A stretch of 25,168 bases of DNA, taken from positions 1 to 25,168 of IMG/VR virus record IMGVR_UViG_3300020442_001034, one strand, 5' to 3'. The stretch's first letter is position 1. Each line of letters starts with the position of its first letter. The DNA is from a virus. Positions 5,813 to 13,469 of the stretch are shown here, one piece after another. The position numbers were made by a program, and so were the translations under genes. The notes below the pieces were generated by a model that was not told the origin of the DNA, ran no database searches, and worked only from the letters and a program-made list of their open reading frames with translations.

Positions 5813-6251
5813 TATGAATATATCTGAAGAAGGTATAGCTCTCATAAAAAAATTTGAGGGCTGTGAATTAAAGGCTTATCTTTGTCCATCTGGTGTATGG
5901 ACAATAGGTTATGGCAGAACAAAAAAAGTTAAAGAAGGTGACACCTGCACTCAAGAGCAAGCTGATGAGTGGCTTAAAGAAGAGATGCCAGAGTATGAAG
6001 GCTATATAAATCATTTTGTAGATGCACAGCTAAATCAAAGTCAGTTCGATGCTTTATGTAGTTGGGTCTACAATCTAGGACCTACAAATTTAAAATCATC
6101 AACTTTACTAACAGTCTTAAATCAAGAAAGATTTGATGATGTACCAAGAGAAATAAAAAGATGGAATAAATCAGCAGGACAAGTTTTACAAGGTTTAGTA
6201 AACAGAAGAGAGGCAGAGGCTTTATTGTTTGAAGGTAAAAAGTGGTACTAA
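5802..6251 (+). CDS. Endolysin, GH24 lysozyme (muramidase)
   Basis: This gene encodes 149 residues and would cleave the glycan strands of peptidoglycan. The signature KKFEGCELKAYLCPSGVWTIGYG gives the catalytic set E19, C28 and T34, with the E-8-D/C-5-T spacing of T4/P22-type phage lysozymes. Cys stands where most members have Asp. SQFDALCSWVYNLGP and LVNRREAEALLF are the other family motifs. No signal peptide or SAR anchor is present, so it would need a holin to reach the wall. A second ATG at 5814 (residue 5) starts a more typical MNISEEGIALIKKFEG and could be the true start; neither has a clear ribosome site. It overlaps the upstream gene by 11 bases. Confidence 0.93.
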   Translation: MNNSMNISEEGIALIKKFEGCELKAYLCPSGVWTIGYGRTKKVKEGDTCTQEQADEWLKEEMPEYEGYINHFVDAQLNQSQFDALCSWVYNLGPTNLKSSTLLTVLNQERFDDVPREIKRWNKSAGQVLQGLVNRREAEALLFEGKKWY

Positions 6252-6252
6252 A

Positions 6253-6263
6253 TGATTTATAAT
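6253..6263 (+). promoter_or_regulatory. Promoter-like TATAAT before terL
   Basis: TATAAT at 6258-6263 lies in the intergenic stretch after the lysozyme stop. TG lies at 6253-6254, two bases too far upstream for a perfect extended -10. A start near 6270 would give a leader of about 66 bases containing the hairpin at 6286-6326. Confidence 0.4.
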
Positions 6264-6285
6264 AGTTCTGGTCAGTATATGACTA

Positions 6286-6326
6286 GAGCTAGGGAGATTA
6301 AGCTGTCACTATCACCTTCCTAGCTC
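6286..6326 (+). promoter_or_regulatory. Hairpin in the terL leader
   Basis: GAGCTAGGGAG (6286-6296) pairs with CTTCCTAGCTC (6316-6326) to form 11 base pairs including one G-U, around a 19-base loop. There is no T tract after it, so it is not a terminator. It ends 9 bases before the terL ATG and so lies where it could control translation. It shares the framework CTAGG-ATTAA-ATCA-CCTAGC with the leader at 16829. Confidence 0.5.
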
Positions 6327-6335
6327 GAAATAAAA

Positions 6336-7823
6336 ATGAAAGATATTTCTTACAAAGACTTTGACATTCTATCTCCAGCAGAAAAAGAAGAAGCCATAAC
6401 TCTACTTTCCAGATATGAACAAATAGATAAACAAGATGGCTGTCAAAAAGATTTTTTAAAATTTGTAAAACACATGTGGGGTGATGCTTTTATACAAGGC
6501 AAACATCACAAAATTATTGCAGAAAAATTTAACAGGATTGCACAAGGCAAGCTCAAAAGATTAATTGTTTGTTTACCGCCTAGACACTCTAAATCAGAGT
6601 TTGCTTCTACTTTTTTACCAGCATGGCTCATGGGATTAAATGGCAGCTTGAAGATAATACAGTGTACGCATACAGCAGAATTAGCTGTAAGGTTTGGCAG
6701 AAAAGTAAGAAACTTGATTGATAGCGAAGACTATAAATTTATATTTCCAAACCTAAGCCTACAAGCAGATAACAAAAGTGCAGGAAGATGGACAACAAAC
6801 CAAGAAGGTGAAGCTTTCTATGCTGGTGTTGGCGGTGCAATCACAGGTCGTGGTGCAGACTTACTGATAATTGATGACCCACATTCTGAGCAAGACGCTT
6901 TATCACCCAAAGCTTTAGAGTCTGCTTATGAATGGTATACGTCTGGTCCAAGACAAAGGTTACAGCCGGGTGGCACTATTATCATAGTAATGACTAGATG
7001 GAGCACAAAAGATTTGGTTGGCAAACTTTTAAAGAAACAAGGTGAAGAAAACGCTGACCAATGGGAGATAGTAGAGTTTCCTGCATTAATGCCAGACACA
7101 GAAAACCCTTTGTGGGGTGAGTTTTGGAAAAAAGAAGAGTTACTAGGTGTAAAAGCTTCTTTACCTGTAAGCAAATGGAACTCTCAATGGATGCAAAATC
7201 CTACAGCTGAAGAAGGCAGTATTGTCAAAAGAGAATGGTGGAATACATGGCATGAAGAAAAAGTTCCACCATATAGTTATGTAATACAAAGTTACGATAC
7301 AGCTTTTTCCAAAAAAGAAACCGCAGACTACAGTGCCATAACAACTTGGGCGGTTTTTGAAAACGAAGAAGATGGCTCACAAAACATCATACTTTTAGAC
7401 GCAAAAAGATTTAGAGTTGATTTTCCTGAGCTTAAAAAAGAAGCTTATGAAGAATATAAATATTGGGAACCTGATTGCGTTTTAATTGAAGCTAAAGCAT
7501 CAGGCACACCACTTACACAGGAGCTTAGAAGGATGGGTATTCCTGTTACGGCTTACTCACCTAGTAAGGGTCAAGACAAAATTGCAAGGATGAATAGTGT
7601 GGCTCCTATATTTGAGTCAGGTATGGTCTGGGCTCCTGACGAAAAATTTGCAGAAGATGTTATTGAAGAAATGGCTTCTTTTCCATTTGGAGACCATGAT
7701 GATTATTGCGATAGTGCGACCATGGCATTAATGAGATTTAGGCAGGGTGGCTTTGTTTCTTTGCATGAAGACTATCAGGAAGAAATGCAAGGATTAAGAA
7801 AAAATAGAATGATATACTATTAA
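6336..7823 (+). CDS. terL: Terminase large subunit
   Basis: This gene encodes 495 residues and is the DNA-packaging motor and headful nuclease. The ATPase half carries a deviant Walker A, LPPRHSKS (80-87), Walker B LLIIDD (176-181) and a VMTRW coupling motif (218-222). The nuclease half (about 310-470) has acidic residues in the expected RNase H-like places: D321 in SYDTAF, E385 in IEAKASG, and D456/D460 in DHDDYCDS. The length is normal for the family. No small terminase subunit is recognisable in the window. It follows a structured leader of about 66 bases and precedes a 71-residue gene and the portal, the usual packaging order. Confidence 0.96.
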   Translation: MKDISYKDFDILSPAEKEEAITLLSRYEQIDKQDGCQKDFLKFVKHMWGDAFIQGKHHKIIAEKFNRIAQGKLKRLIVCLPPRHSKSEFASTFLPAWLMGLNGSLKIIQCTHTAELAVRFGRKVRNLIDSEDYKFIFPNLSLQADNKSAGRWTTNQEGEAFYAGVGGAITGRGADLLIIDDPHSEQDALSPKALESAYEWYTSGPRQRLQPGGTIIIVMTRWSTKDLVGKLLKKQGEENADQWEIVEFPALMPDTENPLWGEFWKKEELLGVKASLPVSKWNSQWMQNPTAEEGSIVKREWWNTWHEEKVPPYSYVIQSYDTAFSKKETADYSAITTWAVFENEEDGSQNIILLDAKRFRVDFPELKKEAYEEYKYWEPDCVLIEAKASGTPLTQELRRMGIPVTAYSPSKGQDKIARMNSVAPIFESGMVWAPDEKFAEDVIEEMASFPFGDHDDYCDSATMALMRFRQGGFVSLHEDYQEEMQGLRKNRMIYY

Positions 7824-7824
7824 A

Positions 7825-8040
7825 ATGGCTAAGTTTGTAACCTCGCTTATCTTAGGTGGTGAAAAATTCACAGGACCTGACCTTGATTGTGAAAACATTG
7901 AAGAAGCAGAAAAGGTTGCAAAAGAACTTGGCTTAGAGGTTGATGGAGAGGTAGTTGCAGAAGGCAAAGAGATTGACGAAGATGTTATGGAGCTTATTAT
8001 GGCTTATCTAGGCATTGATGAAGATAGGGTTTTACACTAA
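7825..8040 (+). CDS. Small acidic protein between terminase and portal
   Basis: This gene encodes 71 residues, strongly acidic in the second half (EIDEDVMELIMAYLGIDEDRV). The N-terminal MAKFVTSLILGGEKFTGPDL is strand-like, followed by ENIEEAEKVAKELGLEV, a helix. No family was recognised. The fold may be a small alpha/beta unit like those of many phage accessory proteins. It starts one base after the terminase stop, and its TAA shares a base with the portal ATG, so the three genes are co-translated. A packaging or portal-assembly role is inferred from position only. Confidence 0.75.
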   Translation: MAKFVTSLILGGEKFTGPDLDCENIEEAEKVAKELGLEVDGEVVAEGKEIDEDVMELIMAYLGIDEDRVLH

Positions 8041-10517
8041 TGGTTGATAAAAAATTAGGTACAGAAGACGATTTAGACATTAATGAGTCTGGAAGTATTA
8101 CCGAAGTAGAAGTAGAAAAACCAAGAGGCGAGCTTATAAGAGAAGCTGCTGAAATTTTGGTTACAGAAGAGGGCTTGCTAACCGATGAAGAAATGTTGGA
8201 ACAAGAAGAAGTTTTAGAAACAGATTTCAATGCAAACCTAGCTGATTTCTTAAGTGTAGATACTTTAAATAAACTAGCACAAGATTTAATTGGTAGTATT
8301 AAAAACGATTTAGAGTCAAGAAAAGACTGGGAAGATACTTACACAGATGGCTTGAAATACTTAGGCATGAAGTTTGATGAAGCAAGGTCACAACCATTTG
8401 AAGGTAGTTCAGGCGTTATACACCCAATCTTGGCAGAAGCTGTGACTCAATTCCAAGCACAAGCTTATAAAGAATTGTTACCTGCTAAAGGACCTGTTAA
8501 GACACAAATACTAGGTGTTAGAAACGCTGATACAGAATCACAGGCAGATAGAGTTAGAGAATTTATGAATTATTACATTATGAATGTAATGAAAGAATAT
8601 GACCCAGAGCTTGACCAACTTTTATTTTATTTACCTTTAGCAGGCTCTGCATTCAAAAAAGTATATTTTGATTTTGTACTGAATAGGGCTGTATCTAAGT
8701 TTATACCTCCAGAAGATTTAATTGTTCCTTACGAGTCTGCTGATATATCCAGTGCAGAAAGAATTACACATGCTATAAGCATGTCAAAAAACGAAATTAA
8801 AAAACAACAACTGACTGGCTTTTATTCAAACATAGATTTACCAGATGACATATATGGTGAAGAAGACGATGTACAGAAAGAAATAGATGAAATACAAGGC
8901 ATAGAGCCTAGTTACGCAGAAGATAGAAGCAGAACCATATACGAAACACATACTATTTTAGATTTAGAAGGCTTTGAAGATGTCGGTGCAGATGGAGAGC
9001 CTACAGGATTAAAGCTTCCATACATAGTTACTATTGATAGAGATGCAGGTAAGGTTTTATCCATAAGAAGAAACTTTCAGCCTGAAGACCCTTTGAAAAA
9101 CAAAATAAACTTTTTTGTGCAATACAAATTTTTACCGGGTCTAGGTTTTTATGGTTTAGGTTTGTCACACATGATTGGTGGTTTATCTAAGGCTTCAACA
9201 TCAATTCTAAGACAACTTATAGATGCAGGAACACTTGCTAATTTACCAGCAGGTTTCAAAGCAAGAGGCATGAGAATTAGAGATGAGGCAGAGCCTTTAC
9301 AACCCGGTGAGTTTAGAGATATTGATACTACAGGTGGCAACCTTAGAGAAAACTTAATACCACTACCAATAAAAGAGCCAAGCAGTGTTTTGATGCAATT
9401 ACTTGGCTTGTTAGTAGACTCAGGTAAAAGGTTTGCTGCTATTGCAGATATGAATGTAGGAGACATGAATCAAGCTATGCCTGTGGGCACAACAGTAGCT
9501 TTGTTAGAAAGAGGCACAAAAGTAATGTCTGCGATTCATAAACGACTGCATTATTCACAAAGATTAGAGTTTAATTTATTGGCTGATGTTTTTGCAGACT
9601 ATCTGCCACCAGAGTATGACTTTGAGACAGGCTCAGGACCAAGACAAATTAAATTGTCAGACTTTGATGAAAGAGTAGACATAGTTCCTATATCAGACCC
9701 TAATATCTTTTCACAAAGTCAAAGAATTACTATGGCTCAAGAGCTATTACAAATGGTTACAGCTAATCCAGATGTGCATGGACCTGTTGGTATTTATGAA
9801 GCGTATAGAAGAATGTACGCTGCACTTGGCGTAGACAACATAGAAAGTTTATTACAACCACCGCCAGATACCACTCCTATGCCTATAGATGCAGGTATAG
9901 AAAATAGTAATTTACTTTTAGGACAGCCAGCACAAGCATTTCCTGAGCAAAATCATGAAGCACATGTAGCAGCTCATCAAAGTTTGTTTTTGTTAAAAAC
10001 AGTCCAAGAAAACGAACAGTTACAATCCTTGATTGTTTCTCATGTTATGCAACATTTACAGTTTTTATCAGCACAACTTGCAGAACAACAAATGCCAGCA
10101 GAAGCTATGCAACAGATAGAAATGATGCAAGCACAGATTACTCAAGCACCGCCTGAAGAGGCTAAGGCATTGACACAGCAAATACAAATGATGCTTGACC
10201 AAATTAGCTCACCGATTATGGCATCTCTAACAGAGCAGTTTTTATCATCTATACAAATGCCATCTGGAGACCCATTAGTGGAAATAAGGCAAAAAGAATT
10301 AGAGCTAAGAGATAAAGAGCTTGATATGGAACAAGACCAGTTTGATGAAAAACAAGAACAAGCTAGAGAAAACAAAATGATAGAAGCTAGCTTGCAACAA
10401 CAGAGAATTGATGTACAAAAAGCTATAGCAGATGATAAACTGCAATTAGCTATAGATAGAATGAGACAGCAAGCTGATTTAAAACTAACAGAATTAGAGG
10501 TTAAAACGAGGCAATAA
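8040..10517 (+). CDS. Portal protein, P22-like
   Basis: This gene encodes 825 residues and should form the dodecameric ring at one capsid vertex through which DNA enters and leaves. After an acidic N-terminal tail (about 1-75), the core has family-typical segments: DWEDTYTDGLKYLGMK, the PFEGSSGVIHPILAEAV loop, FYLPLAGSAFKKVYFD, and ISDPNIFSQSQRITMAQELL near the end of the core. From about 640 to 825 it is Gln/Met/Glu-rich and helical, ending in an ELELRDKELDMEQDQFDE-type coiled coil. This is like the long C-terminal helical barrel of P22-type portals. It is longer than P22 portal, chiefly because of this tail. It overlaps both neighbours by one base. Confidence 0.92.
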   Translation: MVDKKLGTEDDLDINESGSITEVEVEKPRGELIREAAEILVTEEGLLTDEEMLEQEEVLETDFNANLADFLSVDTLNKLAQDLIGSIKNDLESRKDWEDTYTDGLKYLGMKFDEARSQPFEGSSGVIHPILAEAVTQFQAQAYKELLPAKGPVKTQILGVRNADTESQADRVREFMNYYIMNVMKEYDPELDQLLFYLPLAGSAFKKVYFDFVLNRAVSKFIPPEDLIVPYESADISSAERITHAISMSKNEIKKQQLTGFYSNIDLPDDIYGEEDDVQKEIDEIQGIEPSYAEDRSRTIYETHTILDLEGFEDVGADGEPTGLKLPYIVTIDRDAGKVLSIRRNFQPEDPLKNKINFFVQYKFLPGLGFYGLGLSHMIGGLSKASTSILRQLIDAGTLANLPAGFKARGMRIRDEAEPLQPGEFRDIDTTGGNLRENLIPLPIKEPSSVLMQLLGLLVDSGKRFAAIADMNVGDMNQAMPVGTTVALLERGTKVMSAIHKRLHYSQRLEFNLLADVFADYLPPEYDFETGSGPRQIKLSDFDERVDIVPISDPNIFSQSQRITMAQELLQMVTANPDVHGPVGIYEAYRRMYAALGVDNIESLLQPPPDTTPMPIDAGIENSNLLLGQPAQAFPEQNHEAHVAAHQSLFLLKTVQENEQLQSLIVSHVMQHLQFLSAQLAEQQMPAEAMQQIEMMQAQITQAPPEEAKALTQQIQMMLDQISSPIMASLTEQFLSSIQMPSGDPLVEIRQKELELRDKELDMEQDQFDEKQEQARENKMIEASLQQQRIDVQKAIADDKLQLAIDRMRQQADLKLTELEVKTRQ

Positions 10518-10798
10518 TGACTACATCCTATATTAAAGAAAGGCAAGCAGAGCTTAAAAAACAAAAACAAGAAGAAAGACTCAAAGAAATTGCTAAAAGA
10601 GCTGAAGCACAAGCTGCTGAAGAAGAAAAAAGAATTGCTAACGAATTAAGAATACAAAAGAAAATGGCTAGAATTTCTGGTTTAAAAACAGGCATGGAAA
10701 ATGATGAAGAGCCTGTAGCTGAACCAAAAAAACCTAAAAAGAAAACTGTCACAAAAAAGAAAACTGTCACAAAAAAGAAAACAAAACCAAAAAAATAA
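10517..10798 (+). CDS. Lysine-rich charged helical protein
   Basis: This gene encodes 93 residues: a charged helix (KERQAELKKQKQEERLKEIAKRAEAQ and so on, to about residue 55), a short acidic joint (ENDEEPVAE) and a tail made of KKKTVT repeats ending KKKTKPKK. The tail is coded by two perfect 18-bp repeats (10741-10758 and 10759-10776) plus a decayed third. It resembles histone H1-type or bacterial basic tails and may bind DNA, but composition is the only evidence. It starts in a TAATG overlap with the portal gene, so a head-assembly or DNA-condensing role is possible. Confidence 0.7.
   Translation: MTTSYIKERQAELKKQKQEERLKEIAKRAEAQAAEEEKRIANELRIQKKMARISGLKTGMENDEEPVAEPKKPKKKTVTKKKTVTKKKTKPKK
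10741..10776 (+). repeat. Two perfect 18-bp tandem repeats coding KKTVTK
   Basis: GAAAACTGTCACAAAAAA is repeated head to tail without a mismatch, followed by a partial third unit beginning GAAAAC. Perfect identity, including third positions, suggests a recent slippage-type expansion. Confidence 0.85.
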
Positions 10799-10801
10799 TA
10801 C

Positions 10802-10990
10802 ATGGCAGATGTAATTGACTTTGTTGAAAGCCAACAAAGAGAGATAGACAGAGACATAAGCGACATACAAGACACTCTTATGTCTGGAAATTTAAAAGAC
10901 ATGGAACACTATAAATTCTTGCAAGGAAAGCTAGAAGCACTTTATAATATGCAAGATTTTATAAAAAATTACTTTAAACAAGATGACTGA
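10802..10990 (+). CDS. Small helical head-module protein
   Basis: This gene encodes 62 residues, all helix-forming: MADVIDFVESQQREIDRDIS, then a turn at SGNLKDMEHYKFLQGKLEAL and a closing YNMQDFIKNYF. It looks like a two-helix hairpin, a layout common among small proteins between the portal and scaffold genes of phages. No function is known to me for this family. It overlaps the co-chaperonin gene by 8 bases, so it belongs to the head operon. Confidence 0.7.
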   Translation: MADVIDFVESQQREIDRDISDIQDTLMSGNLKDMEHYKFLQGKLEALYNMQDFIKNYFKQDD

Positions 10991-11423
10991 ACCAGTAGAA
11001 AAGAAAGAATTAGAAAATAACATAATTCAATCTGCTTACGTTGAGCCTAAAGAAGTTGTTTTAGACCCAGAAAAACTAGACGCTTCTCTTGTTGAAAGAA
11101 TGCCTACTCCGACTGGCTGGAAAATTTTGGTGTTACCTTATAGAGGTAAAGGCAAATCAAAAGGCGGAATTATAATGACTAAAGAAACTGTAGACAGAGA
11201 AAGTCTGGCTACTGTAGTTGCTTATGTTGTTAAAAAAGGACCGCTTTGTTATTCGGATGAGGAAAAATATGGAGCTCCTTGGTGTGAAGAAGGTCAATGG
11301 GTTTTGATTGGTAGATACTCAGGAGCAAGATTTAAATTAGAAGATGGTGCAGAAGTAAGAATTATCAATGATGATGAAATCATCGCAACAATTCTTAACC
11401 CTGATGATATAGTGAGCTTATAA
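10983..11423 (+). CDS. GroES-like co-chaperonin (Cpn10)
   Basis: This gene encodes 146 residues. After a non-conserved N-terminal extension of about 38 residues, residues 39-137 follow the Cpn10 layout: PTGWKILVLP (first strand), KSKGGIIMTKETVDRES (glycine strand and mobile loop), ATVVAYVVKKGP, EEGQWVLIGRYSGARFKLEDGAEVRIINDDEIIATI (matching the GroES VGD...V.IM.E.DILA end). It would cap the host GroEL and help fold the capsid protein, as T4 gp31 does. Its place just before the scaffold and capsid genes fits that role. An insert with two Cys (LCYSDEEKYGAPWCEEG) is unusual for Cpn10. Confidence 0.85.
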   Translation: MTEPVEKKELENNIIQSAYVEPKEVVLDPEKLDASLVERMPTPTGWKILVLPYRGKGKSKGGIIMTKETVDRESLATVVAYVVKKGPLCYSDEEKYGAPWCEEGQWVLIGRYSGARFKLEDGAEVRIINDDEIIATILNPDDIVSL

Positions 11424-12356
11424 ATGAACGAAGTTGAACAGCAAGTACAAAACGAAGAAGAAATACAAATAGAAATTGTTGATGAGGAAGTGTCTCAAGA
11501 TACACAGCCTGCTCAAGAAACAGTTGCTACAGATGATGAGCTAGACGAATATACAAGAGGCGTATCAAAAAGAATTAATAAGCTAAATGCAAGAGCAAGA
11601 GATGCTGAAGCAAGAGCAGAACAGTATGAAAATTTAGCAAAACAAAAAGACCAAAGAATTAAAGATTTAGAAAGTCAGGCAGCAACCCTTAACGACAGTG
11701 TTATTACAGCAGAAGAAAAAGCTATTGAAGCAAGAGAAAGACAAGCCGATGAACTTTTCAAAAAAGCTTATGAGTCTGGAGATGCAGAGCTAATTTCAAA
11801 AGCCGACACTTTAAAAAACGACATTGCTATACAAAAAGAGCAAGTCAAACTTGCAAAAAATAGAAAACAACAAGCTCCAGAGCCTGTGCAAGAAGTACAA
11901 GAACAAAATACACAACAGCAACCTGTGGTGCCAACAGAAGAAGCTTTAATGTGGAAAAGCAGAAATCCTTGGTATGGAGCTGATGCAGAAACAAATAATG
12001 TTGAGGCTACACAGTATGCTAATTACACTCATATAAATCTAGTAAACGAAGGTTACGAGCCTGACTCAGATGAATACTACGATGAGCTAGATAAAAGAGT
12101 GTATAATGTTTATCCAGATTTAATGAATACACAAAACGCCAAAGAAAAAGAAGTCAGACCCACTGTGCAAAGAGTCGCTTCTGCTTCTGTAGGAAGTAGG
12201 CAAAAAACACAAGGCAACAATAAAAATGGAGTAACTTTTTCTAAGTCTGAAAAAGAACGCCTTCTTGGGCTTAAGCCTTATAACATGTCTGAAGAAGACT
12301 GGCTGAAGCAAGTTGCAAAGCAAAAGCAAAAAATACAACAAAAAGAGGCAAGATAA
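11424..12356 (+). CDS. Capsid scaffolding protein
   Basis: This gene encodes 310 residues. The N-terminal 40 are acidic and Gln-rich. A long coiled coil follows (about 48-150, with RDAEARAEQYENLAKQKDQR and so on), then a Pro/Gln linker, then a short region with MWKSRNPWYGADAETNNVEA and a basic C-terminal helix ending KQKQKIQQKEAR. Acidic start, central coiled coil and basic C-terminal capsid-binding helix is the usual layout of phage scaffolds. It directly follows the co-chaperonin gene (no gap) and lies two genes before the decoration-like and capsid genes. No protease motif is seen, so the scaffold is probably released, not cleaved. Confidence 0.8.
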   Translation: MNEVEQQVQNEEEIQIEIVDEEVSQDTQPAQETVATDDELDEYTRGVSKRINKLNARARDAEARAEQYENLAKQKDQRIKDLESQAATLNDSVITAEEKAIEARERQADELFKKAYESGDAELISKADTLKNDIAIQKEQVKLAKNRKQQAPEPVQEVQEQNTQQQPVVPTEEALMWKSRNPWYGADAETNNVEATQYANYTHINLVNEGYEPDSDEYYDELDKRVYNVYPDLMNTQNAKEKEVRPTVQRVASASVGSRQKTQGNNKNGVTFSKSEKERLLGLKPYNMSEEDWLKQVAKQKQKIQQKEAR

Positions 12357-12844
12357 TGGCAGACAAAAAAGAGTTAGATACCATGAGAAACCAACGTGAA
12401 ACCGAGACACACGCTAAAACAGCTCGTAGAAAACCTTGGTCTCCTGTCAAGAAACTGGACACACCCCCTGCACCTGATGGTTATGAATACAGATGGATAA
12501 GAGGGTCATTTCTTGGTCAAGAAGATGCAAATAACATTTCATATAGGATGAGAGAAGGTTGGGAATTTGTTCAAGCCTCATCTCTACCTGATGGTTGGGA
12601 TTTGCCTTACCTTGGCGAAGATAAAGGTAGACTGGCTGGAGTAGTACATAACGAAGGGCTTTTTTTAGCTAAAATACCTGTTGAAACTATCCAAGAGAGA
12701 AGAGCTTATTATGAAGGCAAAACCTCACAAGCTAATGAAGCATTAGACAACACTATGTTTAATGAGTCTGGCAAGGATGGTCGATACGTCAAGTACGATA
12801 GCAAAAGAGAGTCTCAGGTTACTTTTGGTAAAAGCCAGAAGTAA
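12356..12844 (+). CDS. Conserved head-module protein of unknown function
   Basis: This gene encodes 162 residues. A basic N-terminal 45 residues lead into APDGYEYRWIRGSFLGQEDANNISYRMREGWEFVQASSLPDG, then GLFLAKIPVETIQERRAYYEGKTSQANEALDNTMF and a polar tail. The 'YRWIR...NN...RMREGWE.V' then 'G.LLA.IP.ET...R..YY' pattern is one I recognise from marine phage genomes, always uncharacterised and always between scaffold and capsid genes. It overlaps the scaffold stop by one base. A minor head component or assembly factor is likely by position. Confidence 0.75.
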   Translation: MADKKELDTMRNQRETETHAKTARRKPWSPVKKLDTPPAPDGYEYRWIRGSFLGQEDANNISYRMREGWEFVQASSLPDGWDLPYLGEDKGRLAGVVHNEGLFLAKIPVETIQERRAYYEGKTSQANEALDNTMFNESGKDGRYVKYDSKRESQVTFGKSQK

Positions 12845-12866
12845 TTTTTTTTAGAGGTAAACTAAC

Positions 12867-13454
12867 ATGGCGAATAAAAACGCAGCCTTTGGCTTAAAAG
12901 CTGTTCGCATGATGGGTGGTGCTCCCTATTCTGGTGGACAATCCAGATATAGAATTGCAAGTGGTGCTACAACTCCTATTTATCAAGGAGATTTGGTTAC
13001 TCAGCTTACTGCTGGTGTAATTGGTAGACACGCTGCTTCTGGCACTGTTCCTATCGTTGGTGTTTTCAATGGTGTCTCGTACACAGACCCAACAAGTGGC
13101 GAACAAGTTTTTAAAAATTATTATCCGGGTAGCATAGCTGCTTCGGATATCGTAGCTTCTGTGATTGACGACTCAAATGTTGTCTTTGAAGTTCAAGCAG
13201 ACGCAGCATTTCCTGTTGCTGATTTGTTTGGAAACTTTGACATTGTGGATGCAGGTGATGTAGGTGATGAAAAATCAGGTCGTAGTAACACACAACTTGA
13301 TGTCACTACTGGAGCAACAACTGCTACTCTTCCACTAAAAGCGATTGATATTTCAGAAGACCCTGATAACAACGATGTTGCATCGGCTAACACCAATGTC
13401 CTATGTGTGATACAAAATCACATTATGGGTCAGAAAGGTGCTGGTCTAGCTTAA
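12867..13454 (+). CDS. Probable capsid decoration/structural protein
   Basis: This gene encodes 195 residues, beta-rich, without membrane or signal segments. Family-like features are MANKNAAFGLKAVRMMGGAPYSGGQ, the RIASGATTPIYQGDLVT block, IVGVFNGVSYTDPTSG and a C-terminal VLCVIQNH. I recognise these from phage structural proteins encoded directly before the major capsid gene. Its ribosome site, AGAGGTAA, is the same as that of the capsid gene that follows (AGAGGTAAT), which suggests matched high-level expression. A decoration or capsid-stabilising role is inferred. Confidence 0.75.
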   Translation: MANKNAAFGLKAVRMMGGAPYSGGQSRYRIASGATTPIYQGDLVTQLTAGVIGRHAASGTVPIVGVFNGVSYTDPTSGEQVFKNYYPGSIAASDIVASVIDDSNVVFEVQADAAFPVADLFGNFDIVDAGDVGDEKSGRSNTQLDVTTGATTATLPLKAIDISEDPDNNDVASANTNVLCVIQNHIMGQKGAGLA

Positions 13455-13469
13455 GAGAGGTAATATTTT

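Noticed and set aside
6252-6323. A 23-codon frame starting right after the lysozyme stop
   Set aside because: It has no ribosome site, its content is not membrane- or family-like, and it runs through the terL leader hairpin, which explains the sequence better.
7810-7818. TGATATACT, one base off the TGnTATAAT box, before the 7825 gene
   Set aside because: It lies in the last codons of terL, where it encodes the C-terminal IYY residues, and it deviates in a key -10 position; not enough to call a promoter.
10142-10612. Opposite-strand frames rich in Phe, Ser, Cys and Leu across the portal end and the Lys-rich gene
   Set aside because: They arise from complementing AAG/GAA/CAA-rich coiled-coil codons. 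The hydrophobic look is an artefact of the reverse strand.
12845-12866. T-run before the decoration-like gene considered as a terminator
   Set aside because: No hairpin precedes the T tract, and the stretch carries the AGAGGTAA ribosome site of the next gene.
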